NCBI RefSeq assembly: GCF_012273895.1
Contig: NC_052103.1
Span: forward strand, 3,410,001 to 3,474,000
Reading direction: 5' to 3'
Source: Zerene cesonia
Lineage: Eukaryota; Arthropoda; Insecta; Lepidoptera; Pieridae
DNA: 64,000 nt
Both the position numbers and the translations under genes were made by a program. The notes under the pieces were generated by a model that was not told the origin of the DNA, ran no database searches, and was given only the letters and a program-made list of their open reading frames with translations. Of this stretch, positions 60,356 through 64,000 are shown piece after piece; the first letter of the stretch is position 1, and each line of letters begins with the position of its first letter.

Positions 60356-61571
60356 GCGATGTTATCTACATGCGCAGATAAATTGAAAAACCATTTTATT
60401 TCCTGCACGCTCGCCCGGTCTTAAACCCCGAAATACATTACAAATTTTACGTCAGCAAATTTTCCAATCATTTTATTTTTTATTTATTATTCACAAAATA
60501 ATGAGTGTTATGAAAAATTTGTGATATATGTGAAGAACTGTATGATACATTCAATAATATAAATAAGAAAACAAATGTTTATTAGTTATCGGTATGCACA
60601 TTAATTTACCTTAATGTTTTAAGAGAAAGAATTTTTGGACTCTACGAGGCTCACAATGTTTGCTCATTATTGCTATCAGGCGTCGAATATTATATGTACT
60701 AATCATGTATAACTAAAGAGGTTGTTTGTTAAACATGCTAAACTCAGTAACTCTTGGGTCGATTTCAGTCACGGTTACTAATTGCTGTATAATATGTACC
60801 ACGGGCAAAACCGGGGATCACTAGCATACAATCCGTACAAATTAAAATTAACTTATCCCACTAAATTTATTATTTTAATTGCGTTCTTTTCAATAAATGT
60901 AATGTTTTCAAAACTATGGCGGTGGATTAAGATGCACCTGTAGCTCTGTGTTTCCCAATGATATTCTTTAATAATAATTTTATGTCCCAAAATTAAATTT
61001 CATAAAAACAACATAGGGGCACCATCCGACAGGTACGGGTGATTTGATAAATAAAAATTACCTCTATAAGTTGATTAAAGTGATGATAAAAAGACTTTCG
61101 ACGAACCACGAAATATTCCTGAAGTGTTTTTAGTCAAACATCGAAGGTAAAATCACCTGTCTCGGACTTTGCCTACACAATTCTATGGTCTTATATACTT
61201 ATATATTTCCGGTTTCACTGAACTACTTTTCCTTGTTTTTTTTTTTGTTATTTTCCATTTTTCCAATTGTAAAATATAAACTACATTAAAATTTAATGTT
61301 TCAATATATGGGCGGACGATTAACCTTGAATAAAATATCTCTTTTTTTTTTGAGTTTACAGCCTAACACTATTTAGCGGTAATTAGACCTAGCTAACATT
61401 CGCTGAGACCTTATCTCAATAGCGATATTATTTAAACATATGACAGATATACCTGATACACCTGCTTTTAAATAAAAAGTAATTGTCTTGTATAGGTCAG
61501 GGTTTGACATTTAAGCGATTTGCAATCCAAGTGCGGAAACATAAACTACTGAAAATAAAATATAGTGAAAT
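60356..61571. other. Intergenic, nothing recognised
   Basis: AT-rich spacer between genes C and D without a supported gene. Confidence 0.45.
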
Positions 61572-61745
61572 CCCGTGTCCCCAAGTGGGGTATGGGTCAG
61601 ATGATGTACACCTATTTCACTGATCGATTTTCTTTACGGACAAGTAGGTGATCAGCCTTCTGTATCCCGCCAGACCGTGATACTTTTTTATGTGTCCCCA
61701 CCGGGAATTGAAACCAGGACCCCTCTGTTCCACGCTCATTGTCTC
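61572..61745 (-). repeat. tRNA-derived SINE
   Basis: On the minus strand it begins GAGCGTGGAACAGAGGGGTC and contains a box-B-like GGTTTCAATTCCC, then GCGGGATACAGAAGGCTGAT. The tRNA-related head points to RNA polymerase III origin. Confidence 0.6.
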
Positions 61746-62740
61746 TGATCTCTTCCATCTGATTGTACACATTAAGAACAAATAAACAGATATTATTATA
61801 TTATTATTAATAATATATTTACACTGAAATTAAGCTGTGAAGTTTCGTCACTTTTTAACCCACGTTCCAAACAAATGAGGATCTCAATTCAAATGTTTCT
61901 TTGTTGTTTTTAGTTTTGTTATTAAATAATTTCGTGGGTTATTAAATAAACTGATTGGCGTTATTATGTTTGTGTTTCATGGGAGGTCGTTGTCTTTTCG
62001 TCCCATATTACAATTTGAAGTGTTACCTCCCTCTCCAGACGCCAGTGACCTATTTTGTAGGGAATTGTATTTTTTGCCTTTTAATAATTAACGTATAACA
62101 TTATGCGTTATATTACTGTAAAAGATTTTTTAATTATCTATTACACAAGTGAGATATTTGTATATATCTGGTAATTTGAAGAAAATATAAATAAACAGTG
62201 ACACTATGAGACTCAAACATTTATATTATAAATTTTGGAAAAATAAAAATGATTTAAGAAATCAATGGTATTTTTTAAATTAGATTACCAAACTAATTTT
62301 AAACGTCTCATATTCTAAATCAAATAAAAATAAATTATGTTAGAAACTACTGAAAAATATGTGTTGTTATTTTCTATAAGTATATTTCTGAATTAATTAA
62401 TTACTTATGTATGTAGAATGTATTCAAAAGTATTAGTTAAAGTATTAATTTAATTATAATATATGATTCCTTAATATACTCAATACGTAGAGTATGCAGA
62501 AATATTTCCTTTTTATTCAAAAATTAATTCAAAATCATTCAAAATATAATGCATACTATGTTATTTAATAAAATCTCAATTAGCTTAAAAATTAAACAGT
62601 AACATTCATTACGAATTGCCAGTTACAAAATAAGTAAATAAATTAAATAATAATAAAAAAAATTTACATGCCATTCAAAGTTTCGCATAAAGTTATATTA
62701 TAATTTAACAGTAACCAGATTCGAGTAATCAAATCACAGA
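61746..62740. other. Spacer upstream of gene D, nothing recognised
   Basis: Very AT-rich; no gene or clear repeat except the GTGACCTATTTTGT block near 62045 shared with 47946. Confidence 0.45.
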
Positions 62741-62749
62741 TTATCGTCG

Positions 62750-62753
62750 CAGT
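62750..62753 (+). promoter_or_regulatory. Possible initiator of gene D
   Basis: CAGT in GTCGCAGTTTAAA, 50 bases before the ATG, parallel to genes B and C. Weak evidence alone. Confidence 0.2.
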
Positions 62754-62799
62754 TTAAATAAAGCAGCTGTGGTGAATACACATAACAGATCTCAAGAAA

Positions 62800-62962
62800 A
62801 TGCAAGAAATACAAGGGAATAAGTTGTTACAATTACATTCAGATACTGTCGAGACTGTTAGGAGAAGCATCAATTTAGAAAAGGATAACGACAGGAGACA
62901 TGCCATTGATATCTTGAAGAAATGGGTCGAGATGCAACCGCACTTCTTGAAAAAAGACTTTC
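62800..62962 (+). CDS. Gene D: first exon of a fourth CRAL-TRIO gene, cut by window end
   Basis: One coding exon of 163 bases, the same length and phase as exon 1 of genes B and C, from ATG to a GTTAGT donor at 62963. It encodes MQEIQGNKLLQLHSDTVETV and the AIDILKKWVEMQPHFLKKDF helix, which aligns well with gene C (ILREWVKKQPHFTRTDF). Only the start of the CRAL-TRIO N domain is present; the remaining exons should lie beyond 64000, since first introns here range from 0.4 to 3.3 kb. The donor is weaker than the GTRAGT donors of the paralogs. Role by family: soluble lipid carrier, ligand unknown. Confidence 0.78.
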
Positions 62963-64000
62963 GTTAGTATCTGTTATTTGTTTTTTGCTTCTTTGTTTGT
63001 TTGCGTCGCAATGATACGATTTTATAATTGTATTTGGAGATAGACGGATAAAGTACTCTTTAGCCCACATAGTCATGTAACTACTTAGGTTTATTTTAAT
63101 ACGCGGTGGAACATCCCATTCACAAAGAAATTTAATTTGGCTGATGCTTGTAATAAGGTATGTTGATTTTACTAATAATAGTATTGAATAAAACCGTCAT
63201 CCTCGACAATTATTATCAACAGAAATAGTTTCACGGCACTAGAGCAGCAGGTCTCCCAAGGGTATAACATAGCATGTTTGCGTATTTTATAAAATTAAAT
63301 AATATAGTTATTCAAAGTAAACTGTGTGTATAACACAAGAACTTGTTCAAAATAAAAAATAAACACACTTAAAATACATGGATAACAAATTTAATGCTTG
63401 CAAGATGAAGGTTTATAGGCCTTCTAGCTTTATATAGTAGAAACTGGTTTTGCTGGTATATTTGTATGAAATATGCCTATTTTACTTATTTAAACACAAA
63501 GTTTGCGAATAGTCTCCCTTAATCTTTAAAAAATAATACACTTAAACATCTGCAGTTGATAAAATGAACAAAACATACTCAGTTCTAACTCATTTCCGCA
63601 TAAAATGGTAAATAAAAGAAAATATACAAAATGATCAAAGTAAATTGAATGATCACATTCTATCCTATCCTACTAATATTACAAATGCAAAAGTTTGTGA
63701 GGATGGATGTATGTGTATGTGTATGTTTTCTACTCTTTCACTCAAAATCTACTACGCGTTCAGTAGTTTTTGCGTGAAAGAATAACAAATATCCATACAT
63801 ACATCTATCTATACTCACAAACTTTCGCGTCTATAACATTATTAGGATACTATAGCTGAAAACTGTTAAAGTCACGTAAATAAAGGTATGCTTTTCCTTT
63901 TATTAAAGCGGCAAGGTCAATGGTATAATATTATAAATATTTAATATATAATTAAATTCAAGGTCAATAAAACGGTTGTCATGGTCACAAATTAGACGGG
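62963..64000 (+). other. Gene D intron 1, incomplete
   Basis: From donor GTTAGT to the window end. It contains the head-to-head Helitron at 63668-63847. No sequence resembling CRAL-TRIO exon 2 is present. Confidence 0.55.
63668..63847. mobile_element. Head-to-head Helitron with two 5' ends
   Basis: Left end TCCTACTAATATTACAAATG and, on the other strand, right end TCCTAATAATGTTATAGACG; both are the family 5' terminus. The halves meet near ACGCGTTC. Flanked by A on the left and T on the right. No 3' hairpin/CTAG end is present. Confidence 0.55.

Noticed and set aside
1..64000. Prokaryotic features such as operons, CRISPR arrays or Shine-Dalgarno sites
   Set aside because: Intron-containing genes and insect-type transposons show that this is a eukaryotic nuclear region; no regularly spaced repeat array is present.

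Overview
The window is nuclear DNA of an insect, most likely a moth or butterfly. It is AT-rich, protein-coding genes are split by spliceosomal introns, and much of the rest is transposon debris of kinds common in Lepidoptera: Helitron-like elements ending in GCAGCTAG, a roughly 320-bp poly-A SINE, and 3' ends of 5'-truncated LINEs. Species cannot be told from sequence alone. Two runs of exactly 1000 N are assembly gaps.

The only host genes I can support form a head-to-tail array of CRAL-TRIO (Sec14-like, alpha-tocopherol-transfer-protein-like) lipid-carrier genes on the + strand. Gene A (15961-20861, 314 aa), gene B (25034-35424, 313 aa) and gene C (51890-59106, 313 aa) are complete. Gene D starts at 62800 and runs off the window after its first exon. 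Each complete gene has six coding exons of nearly identical length, with intron phases 1-2-0-0-1, and all end in a conserved G-x-PG-(S/T)-FR-x-L tail. They are therefore tandem duplicates. B and C are most alike; A is the divergent member and appears to have a 5' UTR intron. The proteins should be soluble carriers of small hydrophobic ligands; the ligands cannot be read from the sequence.

Layout: 1-15.9 kb has no convincing gene but holds Helitron-like copies, SINE fragments, a TIR-bounded segment, a nested LINE insertion with target duplication, and a tRNA-like fold inside an inverted repeat. Gene A follows at 15.9-20.9 kb. A short spacer holds two SINEs and Helitron-like pieces. Gene B spans 25.0-35.4 kb, and its large introns are packed with repeats, including a LINE reverse-transcriptase fragment. 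A 16.5-kb repeat-rich gene desert (35.4-51.9 kb) contains the second gap, which lies inside a foldback element flanked by a 14-bp target duplication. Gene C follows at 51.9-59.1 kb, then a 3.7-kb spacer, then the start of gene D.

The most useful second-look items are the duplicated gene array, a foldback family that may be Penelope-like, a head-to-head Helitron with two 5' ends, the tRNA-like structure at 12.5 kb, and a compact X-box / heat-shock-element / X-box cluster in the first intron of gene C.
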